The notes beneath the pieces are model-generated. The model made no database searches. It was not told the DNA's origin and was given only the letters and a program-made list of their open reading frames with translations. Below are positions 25,640-36,162 of a stretch of DNA of 64,000 nt, piece by piece. Made by a program: the position numbers and the translations under genes. The stretch's first letter is position 1. Each line of letters opens with the position of its first letter. Source of the DNA: Streptomyces viridochromogenes (GTDB lineage: Bacteria > Actinomycetota > Actinomycetes > Streptomycetales > Streptomycetaceae); the NCBI RefSeq assembly GCF_001270495.1, contig NZ_LGUR01000048.1, positions 75,654 to 139,653 of the forward strand, given 5' to 3'.

Positions 25640-26995
25640 ATGCCTGCTGACACCGTCTCCGTCACGGGATGGGGCCGCACCGCCCCCACCGTCGCCCGTC
25701 TGATCCGCCCCAGGACCTACGAGGAGGCCGTGGCGGCCGTCCGGGGCTGCGGAGTGCGCGGGGGCATTCCGAGGGGCCTGGGGCGGGCCTACGGGGACGC
25801 GGCGCAGAACGCCGGGGGCGCGGTCTTCGACATGACCGGCCTGGACCGCATCCACGCGATCGACGTCGACGGCGGCACCGTCTCGTGCGACGCGGGTGTA
25901 TCGCTGCACCGGCTGATGCGGGTACTGCTCCCGCTCGGCTGGTTCGTGCCAGTGACGCCCGGCACCCGCCAGGTGACGGTCGGCGGCGCGATCGGCGCCG
26001 ACATCCACGGCAAGAACCACCATGTCTCGGGCTCCTTCTCCCGCCATGTGCTGTCGCTGGAACTCCTCACCGCCGACGGCGAGATCCGCACCGTCCGCCG
26101 CGACACGCCCCTGTTCGACGCGACCACCGGCGGCATGGGCCTGACCGGCGTGATCCTCACCGCCACGGTCCAACTCCAGCCGGTGCAGACCTCGCTGATG
26201 TCGGTCGACACCGAGCGCGCGCGGGACCTCGACGACCTCATGGCCCGACTGGCCGCCACCGACGACCACTACCGCTACTCGGTGGCCTGGGTCGACCTGC
26301 TGGCGCGCGGCGCGGCGACCGGGCGCGCGGTGCTGACCCGCGGGGACCACGCGCCCCTGGACGCCCTGCGCGAAGGCACGCGCGCGCGTAGGGACCCGCT
26401 CGCCTTTCGCCCCTCCCGCCTTCCGCCCGCGCCCGCCCACCTGCCGGAGGGCCTGCTGAACCGCCGTACCGTGGCCTGTTTCAACGAACTCTGGTACCGC
26501 AGGGCTCCACGCGCGCGTACCGGCGAACTACAGAAGCTCTCCACCTTCTTCCACCCCCTGGACGGCGTGCCGCACTGGAACCGGATCTACGGCCGGGGCG
26601 GCTTCGTGCAGTACCAGTTCGTCGTCGGACACGGTCAGGAGGAGACGCTGCGCCGCATCGTGCGGCGCATCTCCGAGCACCGCTGCCCGTCCTTCCTGGC
26701 CGTCCTCAAACGCTTCGGGGACGCCGACCCCGGCTGGCTCTCCTTCCCCTTGCCCGGCTGGACGCTGGCCCTGGACATCCCGGCCGCCCTGCCCGGCCTC
26801 GGCGCACTCCTCGACACGCTGGACGAGGACGTGGCCGCGGCGGGCGGGCGTGTCTACCTCGCCAAGGACTCCCGGCTGCGACCCGAGTCGCTCGCCGCGA
26901 TGTACCCGCGCCTGGACGCCTTCCGCTCACTGCGCGCGGAGCTGGACCCGCGCGGCGTGTTCGTGTCCGACCTGGCCCGCCGCCTCGCCCTGTAG
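25640..26995 (+). CDS. DprE1-like FAD-linked oxidoreductase (decaprenylphosphoryl-ribose 2'-oxidase type)
   Basis: 451 residues from the ATG at 25640; the frame is open upstream, but this start gives the family N-terminus. It is a vanillyl-alcohol-oxidase-fold flavoprotein: RGLGRAYGDAAQN (about 45-57), VTPGTRQVTVGGAIGADIHGKNHH (about 105-128, FAD binding) and GGMGLTGVIL. The C-terminal part carries SFPLPGW and YLAKDSRL (Lys409 equivalent to the active-site Lys of mycobacterial DprE1). The position of the Cys attacked by benzothiazinones is Ala377 here. It would oxidise the 2'-OH of polyprenyl-phosphoryl-ribose. Its dprE2-like partner starts 29 nt downstream. Confidence 0.85.
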   Translation: MPADTVSVTGWGRTAPTVARLIRPRTYEEAVAAVRGCGVRGGIPRGLGRAYGDAAQNAGGAVFDMTGLDRIHAIDVDGGTVSCDAGVSLHRLMRVLLPLGWFVPVTPGTRQVTVGGAIGADIHGKNHHVSGSFSRHVLSLELLTADGEIRTVRRDTPLFDATTGGMGLTGVILTATVQLQPVQTSLMSVDTERARDLDDLMARLAATDDHYRYSVAWVDLLARGAATGRAVLTRGDHAPLDALREGTRARRDPLAFRPSRLPPAPAHLPEGLLNRRTVACFNELWYRRAPRARTGELQKLSTFFHPLDGVPHWNRIYGRGGFVQYQFVVGHGQEETLRRIVRRISEHRCPSFLAVLKRFGDADPGWLSFPLPGWTLALDIPAALPGLGALLDTLDEDVAAAGGRVYLAKDSRLRPESLAAMYPRLDAFRSLRAELDPRGVFVSDLARRLAL

Positions 26996-27023
26996 AACCA
27001 CCATCAGATCTCTAGGAGCTGTC

Positions 27024-27779
27024 GTGAAGGACGCCTTCGGCCTCCCCCAGTCCCTGCTCGTCCTCGGCGGTACGTCCGAGATCGCGCTGGCCACCGCACG
27101 CCGCATGATCGCGCGCCGCACCCGCACGGTGTGGCTGGCGGGCCGCCCGTCGCCCGCCCTGGAGCAGTCCGCGGCCGAGCTGCGCGCACTGGGCGCCGAC
27201 GTGCGGACGGTGGCTTTCGACGCGCTCGACCCCGAGTCCCACGAGCCGGCGCTCGGCAAGGTCTTCGCGGAGGGCGACATCGACATGGTGCTGCTCGCCT
27301 TCGGGATCCTCGGCGACCAGGCGCACGACGAGCGTGAGCCGCTGAGCGCGGTGCGGGTAGCCCAGACCAACTACACGGGCGCCGTGTCGGCGACCCTGGT
27401 CAGCGCGAGCGCCCTCCAGAACCAGGGACACGGCTCGCTGGTCGTCCTCTCCTCCGTCGCCGGCGAGCGGGCCCGCCGCGCCAACTTCATCTACGGCTCC
27501 AGCAAGGCCGGCCTCGACGCCTTCACCCAGGGCCTGGGCGACGCCCTGCACGGCACCGGCGTCCACGTCATGGTCGTACGCCCCGGCTTCGTACGTTCCA
27601 AGATGACCGCCGGCCTGGCCGAGGCCCCCCTCGCGACCACCCCGGAGGCGGTCGCGACAGCGATCGAAGTGGGCCTGCGACGCCGCTCGGAGACGGTATG
27701 GGTACCGGGCGCGCTCCGCCTGGTGATGTCGGCCCTACGACACGCCCCACGAGCTCTGTTCCGCCGCCTGCCGATCTAG
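27024..27779 (+). CDS. DprE2-like short-chain dehydrogenase (2'-keto reductase type)
   Basis: 251 residues from a GTG at 27024 with TAGGAG upstream. A Rossmann-fold SDR: LLVLGGTSEIALATARRM (NAD(P)H binding, the GGTSEIA form seen in DprE2), VLLAFGILGD, the catalytic Ser in VLSSVAGER, and YGSSKAGLDAFTQ (YxxxK). Together with the DprE1-like oxidase it would epimerise polyprenyl-phosphoryl-ribose to -arabinose through a 2'-keto intermediate. The two genes are the usual adjacent pair. Confidence 0.85.
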   Translation: MKDAFGLPQSLLVLGGTSEIALATARRMIARRTRTVWLAGRPSPALEQSAAELRALGADVRTVAFDALDPESHEPALGKVFAEGDIDMVLLAFGILGDQAHDEREPLSAVRVAQTNYTGAVSATLVSASALQNQGHGSLVVLSSVAGERARRANFIYGSSKAGLDAFTQGLGDALHGTGVHVMVVRPGFVRSKMTAGLAEAPLATTPEAVATAIEVGLRRRSETVWVPGALRLVMSALRHAPRALFRRLPI

Positions 27780-27818
27780 ACCACGGCCCGGCACGCCCTC
27801 AAGGCGCGGCAGCGCCTC

Positions 27819-27861
27819 CAGGGGCGTGGGGAACCGCGCGCCCAGCCACGACGCACCCGCA
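27819..27861. repeat. Dispersed Streptomyces-type intergenic repeat, copy 2
   Basis: This stretch lies in the convergent gap between the DprE2-like gene and the 2H-phosphoesterase gene. It matches 1126-1168 apart from about seven substitutions. This is the normal intergenic setting for the element and serves as comparison for the coding copy at 1126. Confidence 0.6.
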
Positions 27862-27909
27862 GCCGAAACTCAACACACCCCGGCACGCCCTCCCGCCCGA
27901 CCGGCGGAG

Positions 27910-28488
27910 CTAACTCGCCGGGATCGAGCCGCGCTCCACCGAGCCCGGCTGCGGCGGAACCACCGGCCCTCCGAAAACGAAGTCCCTCAGCTTGCGCCAC
28001 ACACCGTCGGCGCCCTGCTCGTAGAGGGCGAAGCCGGTGCAGGGCCACTCGGCCCGGTAGTCGGCCAGTTCCTCGAACGCGCGGTCCATCGACTCGTCGT
28101 CGATGCCGTGCGCGACGGTGACATGCGGGTGATACGGGAACTGGAGCTCGCGTGCGACGGGCCCGGAGGCGTCGCGGACCTGCTTCTGCAGCCAGGTGCA
28201 GGCTTCGGCACCCTCGACGACCTGGACGAAGACGACCGGCGAGAGCGGCCGGAAGGTGCCGGTGCCGGACAGCCGCATCGGGAAGGGCCGGCCCGCGGCC
28301 GCGACCTCGACGAGGTGTGCCTCGATCGCCGGCAGCAGCGCGGCGTCGACCTCCGTCGGCGGCAGCAGTGTGACGTGCGTGGGGATGCCGTGCGCCGCGG
28401 CGTCGCCGAAGCCCGCGCGCCGCTCCTGGAGCAGGCTGCCGTGAGGCTCCGGGACCGCGATCGACACGCCGATCGTTACGGTCCCCAC
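27910..28488 (-). CDS. 2'-5' RNA ligase family protein (2H phosphoesterase)
   Basis: 192 residues from a GTG at 28488, with AGGAG eight nt upstream. Both HxT motifs of the 2H superfamily are present: THVTLLPPT near residue 38 and PYHPHVTVAHG near 118. The family includes LigT-like 2'-5' ligases, cyclic phosphodiesterases and tRNA-processing enzymes; the in vivo substrate is unknown. The upstream region holds three direct repeats of GTTGTGAGC (28541-28586). Confidence 0.85.
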   Translation of the reverse strand: MGTVTIGVSIAVPEPHGSLLQERRAGFGDAAAHGIPTHVTLLPPTEVDAALLPAIEAHLVEVAAAGRPFPMRLSGTGTFRPLSPVVFVQVVEGAEACTWLQKQVRDASGPVARELQFPYHPHVTVAHGIDDESMDRAFEELADYRAEWPCTGFALYEQGADGVWRKLRDFVFGGPVVPPQPGSVERGSIPAS

Positions 28489-28540
28489 GTCGTCTCCTGT
28501 CGTCTGTCGGTGAGCTCGCCCGTCGCGAGCAGCGCGTCTT

Positions 28541-28586
28541 GTTGTGAGCACATTGCCCTGTTGTGAGCTCATACCCTGTTGTGAGC
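28541..28586. repeat. Three direct repeats of GTTGTGAGC upstream of the 2H phosphoesterase gene
   Basis: Exact 9-mers start at 28541, 28560 and 28578, spaced 19 and 18 bp. They lie 53-98 nt upstream of the GTG start of the gene read on the other strand. Near-regular spacing of almost two helical turns is typical of a multi-site activator or repressor. No regulator is identified. Confidence 0.6.
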
Positions 28587-28685
28587 GTGAGTGGCCGCTG
28601 ATACGGCCACTCGGCTATCGACTGTACGGCCACGGCCGTGCCGCGGGCAGGCGCAACCGTAGTGATGTGCAGCGCTTGCGGTGGT

Positions 28686-28704
28686 ACGGCCGTGTTCCGG
28701 CCGT
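28686..28704 (-). terminator. Candidate terminator hairpin downstream of trpS
   Basis: A perfect 7-bp stem ACGGCCG / CGGCCGT with a 5-nt loop, 17 nt beyond the trpS stop. Further GGCCGT-type inverted repeats follow near 28620-28640. Confidence 0.5.
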
Positions 28705-28720
28705 GTGCCGTGGTGCGGGC

Positions 28721-30418
<1,698 letters not shown>

Positions 30419-30426
<8 letters not shown>

Positions 30427-31501
30427 CGAACGGAAGCCGTACGACGACGGCGACGGGCAGGGGGCGTACGAGGGCGAAGGACGGCGTGCGTACGGACGTG
30501 ACGGCGCCGACGGCCACGAAGCCACCGGTCGAAACGGTCGAAACGGTCGGAGCAAGGGGAACAGGGGGGACAGGGGGAACGGCCGGGGAGTCGGCGGCGG
30601 AGGCCCTCGTGATCGCCTCCGTCGCACCGACCCCACACGGCTGCCCGAGGAGTTGCGGGCCCTCGGGCGGTCGCTGGACGCCCAGGGTGGGGCGGACGGC
30701 GCCGAGACGATGGTCGAGCGTGTGCTGGGGCAGATACTCGCCGAGCAGCTGCCGGTGCCCGTGGCCGAGCCGCCGGGCCCCGCCGAACGGCTGCGGGCGG
30801 TGCGGCGCTGGACGCGGGTGCGGTGGCGTTCCCTGACCGCGGCGTTGTGCGGCCTGCTGGCGGTGCTCGTGCTCACCCCCCCGGTGCGGGCAGCGGTCTT
30901 CGACTGGTTCGACTTCGCCGGAGTCGAGGTGCGGTACGACCCGTCGGCGGTTCCCTCGCCCGGCGCCGAGGTCCCGGGCTGTGGCCGCTCGATGTCGCTC
31001 GCCCAGGCGGAACGCCGGGCCGGGTTCGAGCCGCTGGTGCCGCAGGAGCTGGGCATGCCGGACACGGTCGCGGTGACGGGTGAGTCACGGGGACGGTTCG
31101 TGGTGAGCCTGTGCTGGCGCGAGGACGGCCGCACGATACGGCTGGAGGAGCGGCGGGCGAGCCTGGACCTCGGCTTCGCCAAGACGGTGCGCGAACCGCC
31201 GCAATGGATCTCCTTGCGCACGGCCTCCTCCGACGGCGGCACGACCGACCCGGCTCTGTGGTTCCCCCGACCGCACCTGCTGACCTTCTGGCTGGTGGAC
31301 GCGCGCGGGGAGCGCTACGCCCGCGAGGAGCGGACGGCCGGGCCGACGTTGCTGTGGGCCCACGAGGCCCACGAGGCCCGCGGGGCCGACGAGACCGAGG
31401 GCGAGACCGTGACGCTGCGGCTGGAAGGGGTGGCGTCGAAGGAGCGGGCGGTTGAGATCGCGCGGTCGCTCGGCAGACCGACCGAGGTGCCCGCGAAATA
31501 G
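30419..31501 (+). CDS. Membrane protein partner of the ECF sigma factor (putative anti-sigma factor)
   Basis: 360 residues from the ATG at 30419, which overlaps the sigma stop (ATGAGTGA). The N-terminal ~70 residues are charged and low-complexity (Asp/Gly/Arg/Asn repeats). Residues ~75-125 form helices on the cytoplasmic side (PTRLPEELRALGRSLDAQ), then one transmembrane helix at about 145-162 (LTAALCGLLAVLVLTPP). The ~200-residue exterior part has two Cys (GCGRS, SLCWRE) that could form a disulfide. I see no classical zinc HxxxCxxC motif. The anti-sigma role is inferred from gene order and topology only. Confidence 0.65.
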
Positions 31502-31601
31502 GTGGATCGGGGTGGGAACCCAGGCGGGTCGGGCGGTGTACCAGAAGTGACACGCGGCTCGGGGACGGGCCGCACGGGGATCGCTCGGGTTGGGGGTTCG
31601 G

Positions 31602-32453
31602 ATGCGCGGACATGGGGTCGGCCGCTTCGGGGGCCGGTTGCGAGGACAGGAGGCCGACTGCTCGGGAGCGCGGTCGCGCGGGAGCGGACGGCGGCCGGGC
31701 AGGGGTCGCGAACTGACGGCGCTGACCGGGGCGTTGGCAGCCGCATTCGCCCTGCTGCTGTGGGGCACCGCGAGCCCGGCGTCGGCCGGCGGCCCGACAA
31801 GTGTGCTCCTGGTCTCCCCGGAGAGCACGGAGACCGCCGCGCTGTACTACTCCGACAGGGAGTACGGAGAGCTGGAGCAGCTGCTCGGCACCGCGGCCGA
31901 GGGCACGCGGGACAAGCCGCCCGAGGCCGGCCTGACGGCAGCCCGCCAGATCAACGTCACGTGGCTGGTCCATGACGTGACGCCCTGGCGCCTCGACCGG
32001 GTCTACCCGGCCCACAGGGGGCAGGACGTCTGGATACACACGACGGCGAACCTGGACAGCACGACGAGCGGCACCTGGCACCGCGCCGATCACCCGGCCC
32101 GGCTGCGTGCCCTGCTCAAGAAGCTGGGCCTGATGGGCAAGGTCTCGGGCGAGGGAAGGACGGCGATCTCCCCGCCGGGGTGGGAGGAGGACGGGACGGG
32201 CGACGCCGCGAAGGACGCCCCCGGCCCCGCGGCCGACGCCGCGGAGACGGCGACCGAGGCGTCCCCAGCCCGGTCGGGGTCGGGCTCGGGCTCGGGGTCG
32301 GGGTCGGGTGACGGCACCGAATGGTGGTGGGCACTACCGGGTGCGGTGGCCGGAGCGGTGCTCGCTCTGGTGCTGCGCCCCTTCACCGCACGGCTGCCGC
32401 TGGACCGCCTGCGGGGTGAGCCGGGGCCGAGGCAGGAGCTGCGGGACGTGTGA
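31602..32453 (+). CDS. Secreted, C-terminally anchored protein of unknown family (tandem paralogue 1)
   Basis: 283 residues from the ATG at 31602 (a TTG at 31590 is also in frame). A basic N-terminus leads to a signal segment (LTALTGALAAAFALLLWGTAS, cleavage near ASA). The exterior domain carries TSVLLVSPESTETAALYY, QINVTWLVHDVTPWRLDRVY and TWHRADHPARLRALLKKLGL. An (SG)n low-complexity stretch and one C-terminal transmembrane helix (WWWALPGAVAGAVLALVL) follow, ending RQELRDV. The layout and several segments correspond to the next gene, so the two are old tandem duplicates. Function unknown; position suggests the ECF sigma regulon. Confidence 0.7.
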   Translation: MRGHGVGRFGGRLRGQEADCSGARSRGSGRRPGRGRELTALTGALAAAFALLLWGTASPASAGGPTSVLLVSPESTETAALYYSDREYGELEQLLGTAAEGTRDKPPEAGLTAARQINVTWLVHDVTPWRLDRVYPAHRGQDVWIHTTANLDSTTSGTWHRADHPARLRALLKKLGLMGKVSGEGRTAISPPGWEEDGTGDAAKDAPGPAADAAETATEASPARSGSGSGSGSGSGDGTEWWWALPGAVAGAVLALVLRPFTARLPLDRLRGEPGPRQELRDV

Positions 32454-33169
32454 GGCCCGGCCTGGGTGGAAAGGCACGGCTCTTGGTCCTGCTCGTACCG
32501 GTGTCGTTCGCGCTGGTCCTGTGCGGGGCGGCGCCGGCGGCCTCGGCGGTGCCGGCGCAGGCTCGGGATGTCCCCGACGTGGCGATGGTCGTCGCAGGCG
32601 GCAGCGGGCGGACGACGGCGACGCGCTCCGGTGAGCAGCCCTTCGCCCGCCTCTGGCAGCTGTTGCAGCCGACCTACGTCGGCACGGAGCGGGTGCCGGA
32701 GGACTGGGTCGGGGGGCGTCATCCGCCGATACGCCTCACGGTGATCTGGGGGCTGACCGGGATCGGTGGCTGGCCCGAGACGAACCGGGCGCCGGGAGGG
32801 GACGTGGCCGTCCAGCGGCAGGACCAGCTGTTCGTGGCGGAGGACGGCACCCCGTGGGTGCGGTCGGATCCCGCACCGGACGTGGAGGACGACGACATCC
32901 GCTGGCACCGTGCACCGCGCTCTGTCTTCGAGCGGCTGGACCTGACAGGGCTGCTCGGTGAGACGGAGGACGAGCGCGCCGTGGCCACGACGGCCGAGGC
33001 TCGGCCCTGGGCAGCCATGGGCGACGCCGGGTGGGCGGTGGCTGGGCTGGCCGTAGGGTTCGCGACCGGTGTCGGTGGCACGTTGCTGATACGCCGCGCG
33101 GCGGCCCGGCCGGAAGCCGGACCGCCGCGGGAGGAACCACGTCAGGAGTTGATCGACCTGGACCTGTGA
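32450..33169 (+). CDS. Secreted, C-terminally anchored protein of unknown family (tandem paralogue 2)
   Basis: 239 residues; the GTG start overlaps the previous stop (GTGA). Signal peptide LLVLLVPVSFALVLCGAAP, cleavage near ASA. The mature part parallels the preceding protein: VAMVVAGGSGRTTATRS, IRLTVIWGLTGIGGWPETN, IRWHRAPRSVFERLDLTGLL, a C-terminal transmembrane helix (AVAGLAVGFATGVGGTLLI) and a tail RQELIDLDL matching RQELRDV. No enzymatic motif is visible. It ends 22 nt from the convergent glyA stop. Confidence 0.7.
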   Translation: MRPGLGGKARLLVLLVPVSFALVLCGAAPAASAVPAQARDVPDVAMVVAGGSGRTTATRSGEQPFARLWQLLQPTYVGTERVPEDWVGGRHPPIRLTVIWGLTGIGGWPETNRAPGGDVAVQRQDQLFVAEDGTPWVRSDPAPDVEDDDIRWHRAPRSVFERLDLTGLLGETEDERAVATTAEARPWAAMGDAGWAVAGLAVGFATGVGGTLLIRRAAARPEAGPPREEPRQELIDLDL

Positions 33170-33190
33170 GGCCCTGGAGCGTCGCGGGCG

Positions 33191-34639
33191 TCAGCCCAGG
33201 TCGATCTCCGGGTACAGCGGGAAGCCGGCCACGAGGTCGGTGGCGCGGCGGGAGATCTCGTCGGCGACCTTCGGGTCGAGGACGTGCTGGGCCTTGGAGG
33301 GGGCGCCCTTGCTGGTGGTGCCGGGCTCGGTGGTGGTGAGGACGCGGTCGATGAGGCCGGCGACCTCGTCCATCTCGGCGGTGCCCAGGCCACGCGTGGT
33401 CAGGGCGGGGGTGCCGATGCGGATGCCGGAGGTGTACCAGGCGCCGTTGGGGTCGGCCGGGATCGCGTTGCGGTTGGTGACGATGCCGGACTCGAGGAGC
33501 GCGGCCTCGGCCTGGCGGCCGGTGAGGCCGTAGGAGGAGGCGACGTCGATCAGGTTGAGGTGGTTGTCGGTGCCGCCGGTCACGAGGGTCGCGCCCCGGC
33601 GCATCAGGCCCTCGGCCAGCGCCCGGGAGTTGTCCACGATGCGCTGGGCGTAGTCGCGGAAGGACTCCTGGCGGGCCTCGGCCAGGGCGACGGCCTTGGC
33701 TGCCATGACATGCGGGAGCGGGCCGCCGAGGACCATCGGGCAGCCGCGGTCGACCTGGTCCTTGAGGGAGTCGTCGCACAGGACCATGCCGCCGCGCGGA
33801 CCACGCAGAGACTTGTGGGTGGTGGTGGTGACGATCTGGGCGTGCGGGACCGGGTCGAAGTCGCCGGTGAGGACCTTGCCGGCGACGAGACCCGCGAAGT
33901 GGGCCATGTCCACCATGAGCGTGGCGCCGACCTCGTCGGCGATCTCGCGCATGATCCGGAAGTTCACGAGACGGGGGTAGGCGGAGTAGCCGGCGACGAT
34001 GATGAGCGGCTTGAACTCACGGGCGGACAGATGCAGGGCCTCGTAGTCGATGAGGCCGGTGGCGGGGTCGGTGCCGTAGGAGCGCTGGTCGAACATCTTG
34101 CCGGAGATGTTCGGGCGGAAGCCGTGGGTGAGGTGGCCGCCGGCGTCCAGGGACATGCCGAGCATGCGCTGGTTGCCGAAGGCCTGGCGGAGCTCGGCCC
34201 AGTCGGCCTCGGAGAGGTCGTTGACCTGGCGGACGCCGGCCTTCTCCAGGGCGGGGGTCTCGACGCGCTGGGCGAGGACGGACCAGAAGGCGACGAGGTT
34301 GGCGTCGATGCCGGAGTGGGGCTGGACGTAGGCGTGCCGGGCGCCGAAGAGTTCCTTCGCGTGCTCGGCGGCGAGGGACTCGACGGTGTCGACGTTGCGG
34401 CAGCCGGCGTAGAAGCGACGGCCGATGGTGCCCTCGGCGTACTTGTCGCTGAACCAGTTGCCCATCGCCAGGAGGGTGGCCGGGGAGGCGTAGTTCTCGG
34501 AGGCGATCAGTTTGAGCATCTCGCGCTGGTCGGCGACCTCCTGGCCGATGGCGTCGGCCACGCGCGGCTCGACGGCGCGGATCACATCGAGGGCGGCACG
34601 GAAGGCGGTGGACTCGTTGGAGAGGGGCTCGGCTGACAT
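33191..34639 (-). CDS. glyA: Serine hydroxymethyltransferase
   Basis: 482 residues, slightly longer than the ~420-residue E. coli enzyme because of an insertion around residues 120-165. It interconverts serine and glycine while charging tetrahydrofolate with a C1 unit. Visible features: [15 protein letters not shown] near the N-terminus, NKYAEG-equivalent [29 protein letters not shown], and the PLP-binding Lys in [19 protein letters not shown] lies just upstream of the ATG. A ZTP riboswitch occupies the leader, linking expression to purine/one-carbon status. Confidence 0.96.
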   Translation of the reverse strand: MSAEPLSNESTAFRAALDVIRAVEPRVADAIGQEVADQREMLKLIASENYASPATLLAMGNWFSDKYAEGTIGRRFYAGCRNVDTVESLAAEHAKELFGARHAYVQPHSGIDANLVAFWSVLAQRVETPALEKAGVRQVNDLSEADWAELRQAFGNQRMLGMSLDAGGHLTHGFRPNISGKMFDQRSYGTDPATGLIDYEALHLSAREFKPLIIVAGYSAYPRLVNFRIMREIADEVGATLMVDMAHFAGLVAGKVLTGDFDPVPHAQIVTTTTHKSLRGPRGGMVLCDDSLKDQVDRGCPMVLGGPLPHVMAAKAVALAEARQESFRDYAQRIVDNSRALAEGLMRRGATLVTGGTDNHLNLIDVASSYGLTGRQAEAALLESGIVTNRNAIPADPNGAWYTSGIRIGTPALTTRGLGTAEMDEVAGLIDRVLTTTEPGTTSKGAPSKAQHVLDPKVADEISRRATDLVAGFPLYPEIDLG

Positions 34640-34673
34640 GGGGACCTCCGGACGTCGTGTGCAGCGTTCACGG

Positions 34674-34768
34674 TACGGCCCAGGCGCACGGCACTCGGTC
34701 TGGACTCGGTCCAGGGGCCGCTCCCCGATGGTTGGTCCATCCCAGCGCGCCAGTCACGGCCCGTCGAT
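34674..34768 (-). promoter_or_regulatory. ZTP (pfl) riboswitch in the glyA leader
   Basis: Read on the minus strand, the leader contains the conserved halves of the pfl motif: GGGCCGTGACTGGCGC near the 5' end, then a hairpin with ATGG/CCAT arms, CGGGGAGCGGCCC pairing back to GGGCCG, and the 3' element TGCGCCTGGGCC. The family binds ZMP/ZTP, which accumulate when 10-formyl-THF is short, and turns on purine and C1 genes; glyA is a known target class. A TAGGCT -10 at 34770-34775 would start the transcript just before the motif. No terminator is evident between the motif and the GGAGGT of glyA, so control of translation is possible. Confidence 0.88.
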
Positions 34769-34929
34769 CAGCCTACCGGGCGCGCCGACGCCGCCTGGTC
34801 CCGCGTCCACCATGCGAGCAACGATAGGAAGGGGCCGCAAAGCACTCGTAAGGCCAGAAATGGACAGTGGCCGCGAGCCTCGTGACGGTCGGGACACGAG
34901 CCCTCGTGGTGGCGGAAACGGAGAGCCCC

Positions 34930-36144
34930 GTGAGCAGGTCGAGCACCACCGAGTCCCTGATCGCCGCGGTCGACGCGCACAGCGCCCACAACTACCACCC
35001 GTTGCCGGTCGTGGTGGCGACGGCGGACGGGGCGTGGATGACGGATGTGGAAGGGCGACGGTATCTGGATCTGCTGGCCGGGTATTCGGCGCTCAACTTC
35101 GGGCACGGCAACCGGCGGATCGTGGACGCGGCGAAGGCGCAGCTGGAGCGGGTGACGCTGACGTCGCGGGCGTTTCATCACGACCGGTTCGCGGCGTTCT
35201 GCGAGCAGCTCGCCGAGCTGTGCGGGATGGAGATGGTGCTGCCGATGAACACGGGGGCGGAAGCGGTGGAGACGGCCGTGAAGACCGCCCGCAAGTGGGG
35301 CTACCGGGTCAAGGGGGTGCCGGCGGAGATGGCGAAGATCGTCGTCGCCGGCAACAACTTCCACGGCCGCACCACGACGATCATCAGCTTCTCCACCGAC
35401 CCGGAGGCGCGGGCGGACTACGGGCCGTACACACCGGGCTTCGAGATCGTGCCGTACGGGGATCTGACGGCGATGCGGGAGGCGTTGACGGAGAACACGG
35501 TGGCCGTGCTGCTGGAGCCGATCCAGGGCGAGGCGGGGGTGCTCGTTCCGCCGGCCGGCTATCTGCCGGCGGTGCGGGAGCTGACGCGGGAGCGGAACGT
35601 GCTGTTCGTCGCGGACGAGATCCAGTCGGGGCTGGGGCGCACGGGTCGTACGTTCGCGTGCGAGCACGAGGGTGTGGTGCCGGATGCGTATGTGCTGGGG
35701 AAGGCGCTCGGGGGCGGGGTGGTGCCGGTGTCGGCGGTGGTGTCGTCGGCCGAGGTGCTGGGGGTCTTCCGGCCCGGGGAGCACGGGTCGACGTTCGGCG
35801 GGAATCCGCTGGCGTGTGCGGTGGCGCTGGAGGTGATCGCGATGCTGCGGACAGGCGAGTTCCAGGAGCGGTCGGCGGAGCTCGGCGCGCATCTGCACCG
35901 GGAACTGGCCCTGTTGGCCGGGACGGGCCGGGTGACGGCGGTGCGGGGGCGCGGGCTGTGGGCGGGGGTCGACATCGGCCGGGCGTTCGGCACGGGGCGG
36001 GAGGTGTCCGAGAAGCTGATGGACCGGGGTGTGCTGGTGAAGGACACCCAGGGGGCGACGATCCGTATCGCGCCGCCCCTGGTGATCGGGAAGGAGGATC
36101 TGGACTGGGGGCTCGCCCAGTTGCGGGGTGTACTCGGGGTGTGA
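34930..36144 (+). CDS. rocD: Ornithine aminotransferase
   Basis: 404 residues from the GTG at 34930, preceded by GGAGAG; upstream in-frame GTGs would make it longer than the family's ~400. Class III PLP aminotransferase: HSAHNYHPLPVV near the N-terminus, MNTGAEAVETAVKTARKWGY, NNFHGRTTTIISFS, PIQGEAGV, the cofactor-binding Asp in FVADEIQSGLGRTG and the PLP Lys in YVLGKALGGG. It converts ornithine plus 2-oxoglutarate to glutamate semialdehyde plus glutamate in arginine catabolism. It is divergent from glyA and convergent with the next hydrolase gene. No other arginine gene is nearby. Confidence 0.92.
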   Translation: MSRSSTTESLIAAVDAHSAHNYHPLPVVVATADGAWMTDVEGRRYLDLLAGYSALNFGHGNRRIVDAAKAQLERVTLTSRAFHHDRFAAFCEQLAELCGMEMVLPMNTGAEAVETAVKTARKWGYRVKGVPAEMAKIVVAGNNFHGRTTTIISFSTDPEARADYGPYTPGFEIVPYGDLTAMREALTENTVAVLLEPIQGEAGVLVPPAGYLPAVRELTRERNVLFVADEIQSGLGRTGRTFACEHEGVVPDAYVLGKALGGGVVPVSAVVSSAEVLGVFRPGEHGSTFGGNPLACAVALEVIAMLRTGEFQERSAELGAHLHRELALLAGTGRVTAVRGRGLWAGVDIGRAFGTGREVSEKLMDRGVLVKDTQGATIRIAPPLVIGKEDLDWGLAQLRGVLGV

Positions 36145-36162
36145 GTCGGCCGCCGCCCGGCG

